Below, one piece after another: positions 1-8,206 of a stretch of 47,759 nucleotides of DNA (positions are counted from its first letter, which is position 1; every line of letters begins with the position of its first letter). Source of the stretch: GCA-2733415 sp049614485 (GTDB lineage: Bacteria > Bacteroidota > Bacteroidia > Flavobacteriales > Flavobacteriaceae); assembly GCA_049614485.1 (NCBI GenBank), contig JBMZDR010000017.1:1-47759 (forward strand), given 5' to 3'. The notes under the pieces are model-generated. The model worked only from the letters and a program-made list of their open reading frames with translations, was not told the DNA's origin and did not search any database. The translations under genes and the position numbers were made by a program.

Positions 1-684
1 CTCTGCTAAAATGGAATGAATTTCTGTATTATGTTCTCCTGGTTTTCCTAATACTTGAATTACTTCACCAAAAGGAGATTTAGCACGTTCTGGCCAATCA
101 TGAATTTCTGCTAAAACTTTATCACCGTCTTTAGCGCCCATGGTATTGCCTTTTGGAATGAAGATATCTACATACATTTTAGAGTTGGAACATTCAACAA
201 AACCGAAGTCTTTTTGTAAGCGTAATACACCTACAAATTCTGCTTTTGCACGTTTTGAAATGTATGTAATTTCACCTTCTAATTTGTTATTTTTTTTACG
301 CCTGTACACATACACTTCTACTTCATCACCATGTAATGCTTTATTAATGTTTTTGGCATGTACAAATATGTCATTTTCTAATTCATCACATACCACGTAA
401 CCATTTCCTCTAGCGGCCATGTCAAGTGTTCCAACATAATAAGCACTTCCATTTTTACTTTCTTTAAGTTGGAATTTACCTCTTTCTACTTCATCTATTT
501 TTCCTTTCACTTGTAATTGTCGTAATTTTTTTATGATTTGATTTCTACTATTAGCATCATCTACACCTAATTTTGAGGCAAGTTGTTTATAGTTGAAACT
601 TTTTTTGTGCTGCTTTTTAAATACCTTTAATAATTTCTCGGTTAGATTTGGTATTTTATTATGACTGCTTTTTTTTCTTGGCAT
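1..684 (-). CDS. rnr: Ribonuclease R, N-terminal part (runs off the left edge)
   Basis: This is the first 228 codons of an RNase II/R family 3'-5' exoribonuclease that degrades structured RNA in the cytoplasm. The start is the ATG at 684, giving MPRKKSSHNK. Residues about 10-75 look like the winged-helix domain (KQLASKLGV, then NQIIKKLRKL). They are followed by cold-shock-type OB segments containing GTLDMAARGNGYVV, DIFVHAKNINKALHGDEVEVYV and a second region ending AEIHDWPERAKSPFGEV. These features match RNase R rather than RNase II. The catalytic RNB domain and S1 domain lie outside the window. The basic N-terminus and AT-rich upstream gap (685-915) are unremarkable. The family call is firm; completeness of the gene cannot be judged here. 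Confidence 0.93.
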   Translation of the reverse strand, partial: MPRKKSSHNKIPNLTEKLLKVFKKQHKKSFNYKQLASKLGVDDANSRNQIIKKLRQLQVKGKIDEVERGKFQLKESKNGSAYYVGTLDMAARGNGYVVCDELENDIFVHAKNINKALHGDEVEVYVYRRKKNNKLEGEITYISKRAKAEFVGVLRLQKDFGFVECSNSKMYVDIFIPKGNTMGAKDGDKVLAEIHDWPERAKSPFGEVIQVLGKPGEHNTEIHSILAE

Positions 685-915
685 TATTTTATTTTTATTA
701 GTTACCAATTTACAACAAACCCATTCATCTAAAATGCATAGTTTGTTATTTTATGGTAAAATCTATAACTATAATTATTATTTATAGTTATTTAAATTTT
801 TAATTGTTTTTATTTATTAAAAAATAGTATTTAATCTTAGTTTTAAGCTATGTAAATATAATTTAAAAGGCTTTATATATTTTTAATCTAAAACCCTCTT
901 AAAAAGGCTTTAAAA

Positions 916-1758
916 TTAGTTTTTAGTGTTCTGAAGCACATAAATTAAAGAAGAATACTCAGAAGTTCGTTTTGCTTTTAAATTTGATCGCAAACCAATA
1001 TAAAATGCTTTTATAAAATTTTGATGTCCTGTTTTATATGTTTCACTTAAAAGAGACACATAATACGAATCAAATTTCATTGGTAAAGTTTTTACAATTG
1101 TCATACCAAATTTAGAAAATAACAATTTTATTGAATTTTGAGAAAAATGCCATAAATGTCTAGGAACATCATAAGCAGCCCAAAATTCATTATAATAAGC
1201 CGCATCAAAACTTTTATAATTTGGTACTGCTATAATTAATTTTCCATTTGGTTTTAATAAGCGTTTGAATAAACCAACATGCTCTTCTAAGTTTGGCAAA
1301 TGTTCTAACACGTGCCACAATGAAATCACATCAAAACTATGGTCAGGTAATGTATTTAATTCTGATATATCAAAAACGCAATTATTGGTTTTTGAATTTG
1401 CAAGTGCTCTTGCTTTTTCATTTGGTTCAATTCCGGTAATAGTCCAACCATTATCTTGAGCTGCTTTTAACACATCACCAGTACCACATCCAATATCTAG
1501 AAACGTTCCTTTATCAGCTAATGAATTAATCAAACTGATTTTATTTTTTATAGCATATGATCTGACTAAGTGGTATACTTTTTCAAACAGGTTACGCTTA
1601 GCATCTGTATGAGAAATATAATCTTCCGTGTCGTAATATTTAGATAATTCAGATGGAGCCGGTAGAGGAGAAGTCTCCAACATATCTAACTCTGAATTGT
1701 AATGCAATTCAAAAATTTCTTTTGAAACGGAATGATCTTGTACAGTAATAGTCTTCAA
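916..1758 (-). CDS. Class I SAM-dependent methyltransferase
   Basis: The product is a 280-residue cytoplasmic methyltransferase of the Methyltransf_23 type. SAM-binding motif I is FLDIGCGTGDVL at residues 86-97. Motif II-like acidic residues follow (GIEPNEKARALA), then a motif IV segment (FDVISLWHVLEHL) and a post-IV strand (GKLIIAVPNYKSFDA). The N-terminal 60 residues carry the PLPAPSELSKYYDTEDYISH segment. That segment recurs in Bacteroidota methyltransferases of unknown substrate found beside mnmG. The gene ends before rnr on the same strand and starts 70 bases downstream of the mnmG stop, so co-transcription is possible. A 24-bp palindrome lies in that gap. The substrate is not deducible from sequence. 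Confidence 0.85.
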   Translation of the reverse strand: MKTITVQDHSVSKEIFELHYNSELDMLETSPLPAPSELSKYYDTEDYISHTDAKRNLFEKVYHLVRSYAIKNKISLINSLADKGTFLDIGCGTGDVLKAAQDNGWTITGIEPNEKARALANSKTNNCVFDISELNTLPDHSFDVISLWHVLEHLPNLEEHVGLFKRLLKPNGKLIIAVPNYKSFDAAYYNEFWAAYDVPRHLWHFSQNSIKLLFSKFGMTIVKTLPMKFDSYYVSLLSETYKTGHQNFIKAFYIGLRSNLKAKRTSEYSSLIYVLQNTKN

Positions 1759-1800
1759 TGTATTTAAATATATTTTTTATAATTATATGTTGAGTAATTT

Positions 1801-1824
1801 TTAGAGTTCCACGTGGAACTCTAA
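1801..1824. promoter_or_regulatory. parS-like palindrome between mnmG and the methyltransferase gene
   Basis: This is a perfect 24-bp palindrome centred on GTTCCACGTGGAAC, 5 bases downstream of the mnmG stop. The 14-bp core matches the generic bacterial parS pattern (TGTTnCACGTGnAACA) bound by ParB/Spo0J, apart from the outermost base on each side. No U-run follows on either strand, so it does not look like an intrinsic terminator. It is grouped with two related sites at 3715 and 3752. Confidence 0.7.
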
Positions 1825-1828
1825 ATTT

Positions 1829-3700
1829 CTATCGTCCTAAAAATACTAGTAATACAGAAATATCAGAAGGAGAAACACCAGAAATACGAGACGCTTGACT
1901 TATGGTTCTTGGTTGAATTTTTTCCAATTTTAAACGCGCTTCTGTAGATAACGATTTCAATTGAGTATAATCAAAATTCTCAGGAATCTTAACATATTCT
2001 AAACGGTGTAATTTATCAGCACTTACTTTTTCTTTAGCAATGTATCCTGCGTATTTTACTTGAATTTCTGTTTGTTCTAAAACTTCATTATCTAAATTAT
2101 GTTGAGTAATATAATCTTCAACTTTAGTAATCTGACGCATATCATCTAATACTACATTAGGTCTAGCTAACAACTTAAACATTTTATCTTGTTGTTTAAC
2201 TGTAGCAGATTTTTTAGATTCTAAAATCGGATTTACTTCTTCTGGTTTTACACTAGTATTTTTAAAGAACTCAATAAAATTATCAGATTTAGATTGCTTT
2301 TCTTCCATACGTTTTAAACGTTTTTCAGAAGCAATTCCTAAATCATATCCTTTTGGTGTCAATCTAAAATCGGCATTATCTTGTCGTAACAAAGTTCTAT
2401 ACTCAGCACGAGAGGTAAACATTCTATAAGGCTCTTCTGTTCCTTTGGTAATTAAATCATCAATTAAAACACCTATATAAGCTTCATCTCTATTTAAAAT
2501 AAACGCGTCTTTTTCCTTAACTTTTAAAGCGGCATTTATACCAGCCATCATTCCTTGAGAAGCTGCTTCTTCATACCCCGTGGTTCCATTAATCTGACCT
2601 GCGAAATACAAACCATCAACTAATTTCGTTTCTAACGTATGTTTCAATTGCGTAGGAGGGAAGAAGTCATATTCTATTGCATAACCCGGTCTGAAAAATT
2701 TAACATTTTCAAAGCCGACTACAGAACGTAATGCTTTAAACTGAACATCTTCTGGTAACGAAGTAGAGAACCCATTGATATAATATTCACAAGTATTCCA
2801 ACCTTCAGGTTCAACAAATAATTGGTGGCTGTCTTTATCTGCAAAACGATTTATTTTATCTTCAATAGACGGACAATAGCGTGGTCCTAAACTTTTTATT
2901 CTACCATTAAACATTGGAGAACGATCAAAACCTTCACGCAATAAATCATGTACCAAAGCACTAGTATGTGACATGTGACACGGACGTTGTTCCGTTAAAG
3001 GTTTAGTGACATCTGAATACGAAAACTTCTCAGGATTATCATCGCCTGGTTGAATAATCATTTTAGAAAAATCTAAACTTCTACCATCAACTCGTGGAGG
3101 AGTACCGGTTTTCATTCTCCCAGATTCAAAACCTAGTTCAATTAATTCTTCAGTAATTCCAGTAGAAGCAGATTCACCTGCACGACCACCGCCAAATTGT
3201 TTATCACCAATATGGATTAAACCATTTAAAAAAGTACCGTTAGTTAATACTACAGTCTTCCCTTTTATTTCTAATCCGAGTGAGGTTTTTACACCTACTA
3301 CTTTATGATTCTTTACAACAAGACCTCTAACCATTTCCTGATAGAAATCTAGATTAGGAGTGCCTTCTAACATCAAACGCCATTCCTCTGCAAAACGCAT
3401 ACGGTCAGATTGTGCACGCGGACTCCACATTGCTGGGCCTTTACTTTTATTCAACATTTTAAATTGAATAGCAGTTTTATCAGTGATGATTCCAGAGTAT
3501 CCACCAAGCGCATCTATTTCTCTAACAATTTGTCCTTTTGCAATTCCACCCATAGCAGGGTTACAGGACATTTGTGCAATGTTTTGTAAACTCATTGTTA
3601 TTAATAAAGTACTACACCCACTATTAGCAGCAGCAGCAGCAGCTTCTGAACCAGCATGACCAGCTCCAACAACTATAACATCATATTCTTTATCAAACAT
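1829..3700 (-). CDS. mnmG: tRNA uridine-5-carboxymethylaminomethyl modification enzyme MnmG (GidA)
   Basis: This 623-residue FAD enzyme works with MnmE (not in the window) to build the cmnm5 group on U34 of tRNAs read at two-family codon boxes. The N-terminal Rossmann motif VIVVGAGHAGSEAA is at residues 9-22. The conserved cysteine segments MSCNPAMGGIAKG and RYCPSIEDKI are present. The FAD-binding GLYFAGQINGTTGYEEAASQG motif and the helical C-terminal domain (GYIAKEK, ARISGVSPSDISVLLVFL) are also intact. The length is typical of the family. The gene lies between ybeY and a methyltransferase on the same strand. Parts of the flanking intergenic DNA on both sides are parS-like palindromes, consistent with the frequent origin-proximal position of gidA. 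Confidence 0.98.
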   Translation of the reverse strand: MFDKEYDVIVVGAGHAGSEAAAAAANSGCSTLLITMSLQNIAQMSCNPAMGGIAKGQIVREIDALGGYSGIITDKTAIQFKMLNKSKGPAMWSPRAQSDRMRFAEEWRLMLEGTPNLDFYQEMVRGLVVKNHKVVGVKTSLGLEIKGKTVVLTNGTFLNGLIHIGDKQFGGGRAGESASTGITEELIELGFESGRMKTGTPPRVDGRSLDFSKMIIQPGDDNPEKFSYSDVTKPLTEQRPCHMSHTSALVHDLLREGFDRSPMFNGRIKSLGPRYCPSIEDKINRFADKDSHQLFVEPEGWNTCEYYINGFSTSLPEDVQFKALRSVVGFENVKFFRPGYAIEYDFFPPTQLKHTLETKLVDGLYFAGQINGTTGYEEAASQGMMAGINAALKVKEKDAFILNRDEAYIGVLIDDLITKGTEEPYRMFTSRAEYRTLLRQDNADFRLTPKGYDLGIASEKRLKRMEEKQSKSDNFIEFFKNTSVKPEEVNPILESKKSATVKQQDKMFKLLARPNVVLDDMRQITKVEDYITQHNLDNEVLEQTEIQVKYAGYIAKEKVSADKLHRLEYVKIPENFDYTQLKSLSTEARLKLEKIQPRTISQASRISGVSPSDISVLLVFLGR

Positions 3701-3714
3701 CTTCTATATAATAG

Positions 3715-3730
3715 TGTTCCACATGGAACA
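3715..3730. promoter_or_regulatory. parS-like site upstream of mnmG
   Basis: TGTTCCACATGGAACA lies 15 bases upstream of the mnmG start. It differs from the TGTTCCACGTGGAACA form of parS by one central base (CA instead of CG). It is identical to the copy at 3752-3767, with a start-to-start spacing of 37 bp. Confidence 0.62.
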
Positions 3731-3747
3731 TTTTGTAATCTAATTTA

Positions 3748-4167
3748 TTAGTGTTCCACATGGAACATCTTAATTTTTTCGTTTTCTTTTTGACGCATCA
3801 AAGCATCTTCTTCTTTTGATTTATCTTTATAACCACACAAATGCAAAACACCATGGATGATGACTCTTTTTAATTCTTCATCAAATGACACATTAAAGTC
3901 TTTAGCATTATCAGCTACGCGTTCTACAGAAATAACAATATCTGAATGAATCATTGTACCAATTGAATTGTCAAAAGTAATGATATCAGTTAAAGTATCA
4001 TGATCTAAATATTCTACATTAATTTTATGTAAATACGCGTCATCACAAAATACATAGTTTATTTCACCTAATACATAAGATTCTGAGGTAATAACATTAG
4101 ATATCCATGTTGAAAAATCTGTTTCATTGGCTATCTTAAAATCAGTTTCGTAATCAAAATTAATCAT
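3748..4167 (-). CDS. ybeY: Endoribonuclease YbeY (rRNA maturation factor)
   Basis: The 139-residue protein belongs to the YbeY metalloprotein family, which is required for 16S rRNA 3'-end processing and 70S quality control. The metal-binding region reads HGVLHLCGYKD near residue 109. The first two histidines of the H-x3-H-x5-H motif are present, and an aspartate takes the third position. I believe this substitution is common in Bacteroidota. The upstream family segment DIITFDNSIG...HSDIVIS is also present. The 5' end overlaps the DUF4175 gene stop by 8 bases, indicating translational coupling. The last codons (MFHVEH) are encoded by a parS-like palindrome, so the C-terminal tail is probably shaped by the DNA site and not by protein function. 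Confidence 0.95.
   Translation of the reverse strand: MINFDYETDFKIANETDFSTWISNVITSESYVLGEINYVFCDDAYLHKINVEYLDHDTLTDIITFDNSIGTMIHSDIVISVERVADNAKDFNVSFDEELKRVIIHGVLHLCGYKDKSKEEDALMRQKENEKIKMFHVEH
3752..3767. promoter_or_regulatory. parS-like site inside the 3' end of ybeY
   Basis: TGTTCCACATGGAACA is a second exact copy of the site at 3715. It overlaps the last codons of ybeY. Together with the 1801-1824 palindrome it makes three sites within 2 kb around mnmG. Confidence 0.62.
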
Positions 4168-7100
4168 GTAACATTTTAAAATATTGTTTAACCTTTGTTT
4201 TATAAATTGGATGCAAAGGTAAGGCTTGTCTATTTAATATTTCTATTTCATTGAAATATTGTTCAATAGATGGAACAGCTTTGGCTTTATTTGGTGAGAA
4301 AGAAGTTGAATTATAATCCGATTCACGCTTAGTATCTTCGCCTTGTTCAAAAGAAGCTTTATCTAATTTTAGAAGTTCATGTTTTAAATTTTCCATTTGC
4401 TTTGAAATATGATCATTAAAGCCTTGCTCTAACAAATTATTTTCAATGGACTCCATTTTTTTAATTAAGTTATTAGTGTGAGGTGACAGGCCGGATTTCT
4501 CTAATAAATTCAAAAGCTGTTGTTTTAACTCTTGTTGCTTTTTAAAAATTTCAAATAATTTACCAGAGGCTTCTTCTGATGATAACTTACCAGAACCAGA
4601 GCCTGGAGTTTGACCAGAGGATTGTGAAGGTTTAGGTTTTCCTTGTCCTTTAGATTCACCATTTTCACTAGGGGAACCTTCACTCATTTTTTTTATTAAA
4701 CCTTCTTGTTTTTTTATGATATCAGATAATTGAAATTCAGAACCAGTTCCACCAGGTTTATTACATTGGCCACTACCAGGTTGCCCTTGTTGTAATTGAT
4801 CTTGCATAGATTTGAGAATATCGCCCAATAAATTTGCTAAGTTATTAGCAGAAGTTAATGCATATTGTTGATTGGAAACGGCTAAATAAATATTATGATC
4901 TGAAAAGCGCTCTAAAGCCTTATCAATATTGAAGTGAACTTCAGTTAATTCCTTCATAATAATATTAGAAATTTTTGGAACACGAAGTGATAAAGCAAAA
5001 AGACTGTCATCAATATGACTAAAATGTTGTTTTAAAACTTGCTGTTGTTTTAACTTTTTTGCAAAATTAAAAGATGTGCTGGTATTTTTTTTGAAATCAA
5101 GTAATAGGGATTCTTGATCAAAAGAATAGGTAATTAAATTATCTAAAATTTGACGTAAGGTTTTTTCATCCTCTTCTAATTGATCACTTGAAGACGATTG
5201 CATTTTTTGTTGCATAGCTAAACTCATCTCTTTCATTTTCTGAGCTGCCTTTTTTTGATGCACTTTGGCTTTGTCTGACTTCTGTTTTGATAATTCTTTA
5301 GAAGCCTGTTGTTGCTCTTTAGAAATAGCATCCTCTGATGATTTGTCTGAATTTAAATTTAAAGGACGTTTTAAACTATTATTTTCTTTATTGAGTTCTT
5401 CCAATTCCTTTTTTAAATCATCAAAAGAGGTATTCATTTCTTCTTGCTGAGATTCGGTATTCTCATTAGTATTTTGATTAGAAAGTTGGTCTTGTTTATT
5501 AGATAATTCGTTTAAATCTTTAGCTATTTTTTCAAATTTTTTGGTAACATAATAACGTTTGGTGAGTTCTAAAATTTGTTCTAAAGAGCGTTCCTGTGTT
5601 TGATTTTGTTTAGATAATTTTTCAATTTTTGAAAATAACTCTTCGTTTTTTAATTTCTCTTGAAGTTCCTCTAACTCTTTTAAAAGTTCTTCATTTTTTT
5701 CTAAGTTCTTTTCTTGAGATTTTAAACGCTCCTGTAACGCATCTTTAAACGCATCTTTTTCAGGATTATCTTTTTGAAAGTCTTCTAGGTTTCGCTGTAA
5801 ATCGTTATTAAATTTTTTCATTAGTTGCTCTTGTTTTTCTTGCTTTCTAAAAAACTGTTGCAACTTATTTTTATCATTCCAATTAAGCGATTTTTTTTCT
5901 TTTTGAAGATTGGTTAATTTATTCAACTCTTGTTCTTGCTTACTTAATGATTTTAAAGAGTTACTTAAATTGGAAATACTTTGTTGTTGTTCTTTTACCA
6001 ACTTATCTTCTAATTCACTTTCAGTAAATTTCTGATAATTGTACGTTTGAGATTTAGAAGTTTTGAAATTATGCAATGCATCATTATCAGACACCTCAAA
6101 ATAATACTCATACGCTACACCTTTTTCAAGTGGTAAATTACCAGGAAATTGATAGGTGAATTGGTGGAAATTAGATGTTGAAATAGGAATTTTTAAAGAG
6201 GTGTAATTAAAATCTGAAGTCTTCTTATATTTTAAATGCAGTTTATGCAATCCGTAATCATCAGATAACTTACCCAGAAAATAAATAATTTGAGAATTTA
6301 AACTATCGGTCTTAGCAAAAACTTTAATTTCCGGATACTCATCTTTTAGTGTTGTAATATCAAATTGCAGTTTATCATAATTACTAATATTTGAATTATG
6401 AGTTGCTATGTGATAATTAGTAGAATTAAAAAATTGGTTTTTATATGTGAAATTTGTAGCATCTTTAGTAAAATACACAGAAGTATCTTTAGTTATAAAT
6501 TCTACTTTTTCTGTTGTTTTAGTATCTAATTTCCATTTAATTACTGTGCCTTCTGGTACAAGTACTGAACCTGTATTATAACGAATTTCATTTTTTTTAA
6601 AGGTATGTTTAGGATAATCTAAACTTAGTTGAAAATTTAAAATACTTGGCACGTTAATCACATCAATGGTATAATCCTTTGATTTTATATCATTTGCAGA
6701 TATATAAAAGTTTATAGCAGATTCTAACTGTGTAAATTCATACTCAAACGTATTAAAGCCCGTTTGTTTAAAAAAATAGGATTCGTTGTTATAATTAATT
6801 TTCAAATATTCTGGTATAACTTTACCAGTAGTGGTTACTTGTACTACAAAAGGCTTCAATTCAATAGCTTGTAAAGTCTTATTTTTAATTACAAAATTAA
6901 ATGGGGCAGGAGGTGCATATGCTACCGAATGATTAACTACACGATTGTAACTTGAATTTATAAATGATTGATTTCCTGTAAAATATATCATTAAAAATAG
7001 TATAATAGGCAGTAATGCATATTTTAAATATTTTTTATTTGAAGAAAATTTAACAGCAAACTTAAAAGGTATTGGTGTTAAATCTGATGCTTTTTGATCA

Positions 7101-7504
7101 ATACTAGCAACTAATAAATCAGACTGTTTCGTTTCAGATTTTAGTTGTAATAAATTGGTTAATTTATCATTTACTTCAGGAAAATGATTTCCAATTATTT
7201 TTGAAGCTTCTGTGTGGGATAATCCTTTTTTAATTCCTATTAATTTAAATATCGGAATTCCTATAAATTTAAACAATAAGCCTAATTCAACACAAATGAA
7301 TATCCAAAATAAAACTGTTCTGTATGTTGGGGGGAGCCATAATAGATATTCAATAAGCAATGTCACTAAAAAATACAATAATCCAATAGTACTAAACAAT
7401 AACACACCTTTAATTAATTCATTAGTGTAATACCGTTTACTAAACTGAGATAATTTATATTCTATAAGTTCAATTGTACTCAAGTTTTCTTTTTTAATTT
7501 TCAA
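4160..7504 (-). CDS. DUF4175-type giant membrane protein with long coiled coil
   Basis: This 1114-residue protein resembles proteins annotated DUF4175 in Flavobacteriia; its function is unknown. Residues about 25-105 hold two or three hydrophobic membrane segments (GVLLFSTIGLLYFLVTLLIEYLL, then LFWIFICVELGLLFKFIGI). Another membrane segment lies near residue 165-180 (LLPIILFLMIYFTG). A large periplasmic beta-type region follows to about residue 490. Then comes a very long Gln/Glu/Lys-rich coiled coil (about 490-720) and a further helical part. Low-complexity Gly/Ser/Pro/Gln linkers follow (QGQPGSGQCNKPGGTGS and GQTPGSGSGK). The 3' end overlaps ybeY by 8 bases. The layout suggests an envelope-spanning scaffold, but that is inference. 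Confidence 0.85.
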   Translation of the reverse strand: MKIKKENLSTIELIEYKLSQFSKRYYTNELIKGVLLFSTIGLLYFLVTLLIEYLLWLPPTYRTVLFWIFICVELGLLFKFIGIPIFKLIGIKKGLSHTEASKIIGNHFPEVNDKLTNLLQLKSETKQSDLLVASIDQKASDLTPIPFKFAVKFSSNKKYLKYALLPIILFLMIYFTGNQSFINSSYNRVVNHSVAYAPPAPFNFVIKNKTLQAIELKPFVVQVTTTGKVIPEYLKINYNNESYFFKQTGFNTFEYEFTQLESAINFYISANDIKSKDYTIDVINVPSILNFQLSLDYPKHTFKKNEIRYNTGSVLVPEGTVIKWKLDTKTTEKVEFITKDTSVYFTKDATNFTYKNQFFNSTNYHIATHNSNISNYDKLQFDITTLKDEYPEIKVFAKTDSLNSQIIYFLGKLSDDYGLHKLHLKYKKTSDFNYTSLKIPISTSNFHQFTYQFPGNLPLEKGVAYEYYFEVSDNDALHNFKTSKSQTYNYQKFTESELEDKLVKEQQQSISNLSNSLKSLSKQEQELNKLTNLQKEKKSLNWNDKNKLQQFFRKQEKQEQLMKKFNNDLQRNLEDFQKDNPEKDAFKDALQERLKSQEKNLEKNEELLKELEELQEKLKNEELFSKIEKLSKQNQTQERSLEQILELTKRYYVTKKFEKIAKDLNELSNKQDQLSNQNTNENTESQQEEMNTSFDDLKKELEELNKENNSLKRPLNLNSDKSSEDAISKEQQQASKELSKQKSDKAKVHQKKAAQKMKEMSLAMQQKMQSSSSDQLEEDEKTLRQILDNLITYSFDQESLLLDFKKNTSTSFNFAKKLKQQQVLKQHFSHIDDSLFALSLRVPKISNIIMKELTEVHFNIDKALERFSDHNIYLAVSNQQYALTSANNLANLLGDILKSMQDQLQQGQPGSGQCNKPGGTGSEFQLSDIIKKQEGLIKKMSEGSPSENGESKGQGKPKPSQSSGQTPGSGSGKLSSEEASGKLFEIFKKQQELKQQLLNLLEKSGLSPHTNNLIKKMESIENNLLEQGFNDHISKQMENLKHELLKLDKASFEQGEDTKRESDYNSTSFSPNKAKAVPSIEQYFNEIEILNRQALPLHPIYKTKVKQYFKMLHD

Positions 7505-7777
7505 TAAATTTACGACAAATATTCTATTCGAATTTCAAATTAAAAGAAGTTAACAGTTTTAAACATATATATATTTAGTTTTCTTTTTTTTCAAATTTTT
7601 AAAATAGAAATGATGTATATAATAGGGTGTTAATAGCTACTATAAGTTTTATAAAGTTTAGTTGTTTTTTTATCTTTTAAAAAGTAGTTAACAGTAAATT
7701 TACTTTTATGAACACCTTAACTCATTAAATATGAAGCATAACCTTAAGGTAATACACAGATTGTTAATAAGTGTAAT

Positions 7778-7816
7778 ACACATAAAAATGTAAATAAATA
7801 ATTTACATTTATGTGT
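7778..7816. repeat. Imperfect inverted repeat in the divergent intergenic region
   Basis: An 8-bp perfect stem, ATGTAAAT (7788-7795) and ATTTACAT (7801-7808), has a 5-base loop. The pairing continues outward as ACACATAAA against TTTATGTGT with two extra A residues on the left arm. No U-run follows, so a protein-binding site or cruciform is more likely than a terminator. Confidence 0.45.
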
Positions 7817-8177
7817 TGATAAGTTAACATTAGCTATTAAAAACTTCTTTGAAAATAAAGCTAAAAAATAGTGCGTATTAATTTTAAGTCACGGATTAGA
7901 ATTTAAAATTACAATTCAAAATTTAGTTACTTTAATTAGTCTTATAGTTATTAACATTATGCTTTAAAAATGATGACTTTAAAATCAAGTACTTAGAAAG
8001 TAATTAACAATTTATACCATTTCGGTAAAAAGCATAGCAAAGTGGAGTAAGTATTCAAGGGAAGAATACCTTAATTTACAAAAAATCAATGACTTAACAT
8101 AAGTTAATTATAAAAAATCGTCAAATGTTTATAAAAGTCAGTTCAATGAACACTATACTATATATAAAGGAATAGGT

Positions 8178-8185
8178 TATATTTG
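8178..8185 (+). promoter_or_regulatory. Bacteroidota-type -7 box for gltX
   Basis: TATATTTG matches the Bacteroidota sigma-A -7 consensus TAnnTTTG. It lies 21 bases before the gltX start codon. No clear TTG -33 element is visible. Confidence 0.5.
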
Positions 8186-8206
8186 CGCTTTTAAAAATTA
8201 CAGATT

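Larger units (their letters stand above)
7505..8206. other. Gene-free divergent intergenic region (702 bp)
   Basis: This very AT-rich stretch separates the divergently transcribed DUF4175 gene and gltX. I see no convincing coding frame and no RNA gene. It contains an inverted repeat (7778-7816) and the likely gltX promoter (8178-8185). The rest shows no structure I can name. Confidence 0.6.

Noticed and set aside
1801..1824. 24-bp palindrome as a terminator of mnmG
   Set aside because: No T-run follows on either strand, and the core matches parS, so I list it as a ParB-type site.
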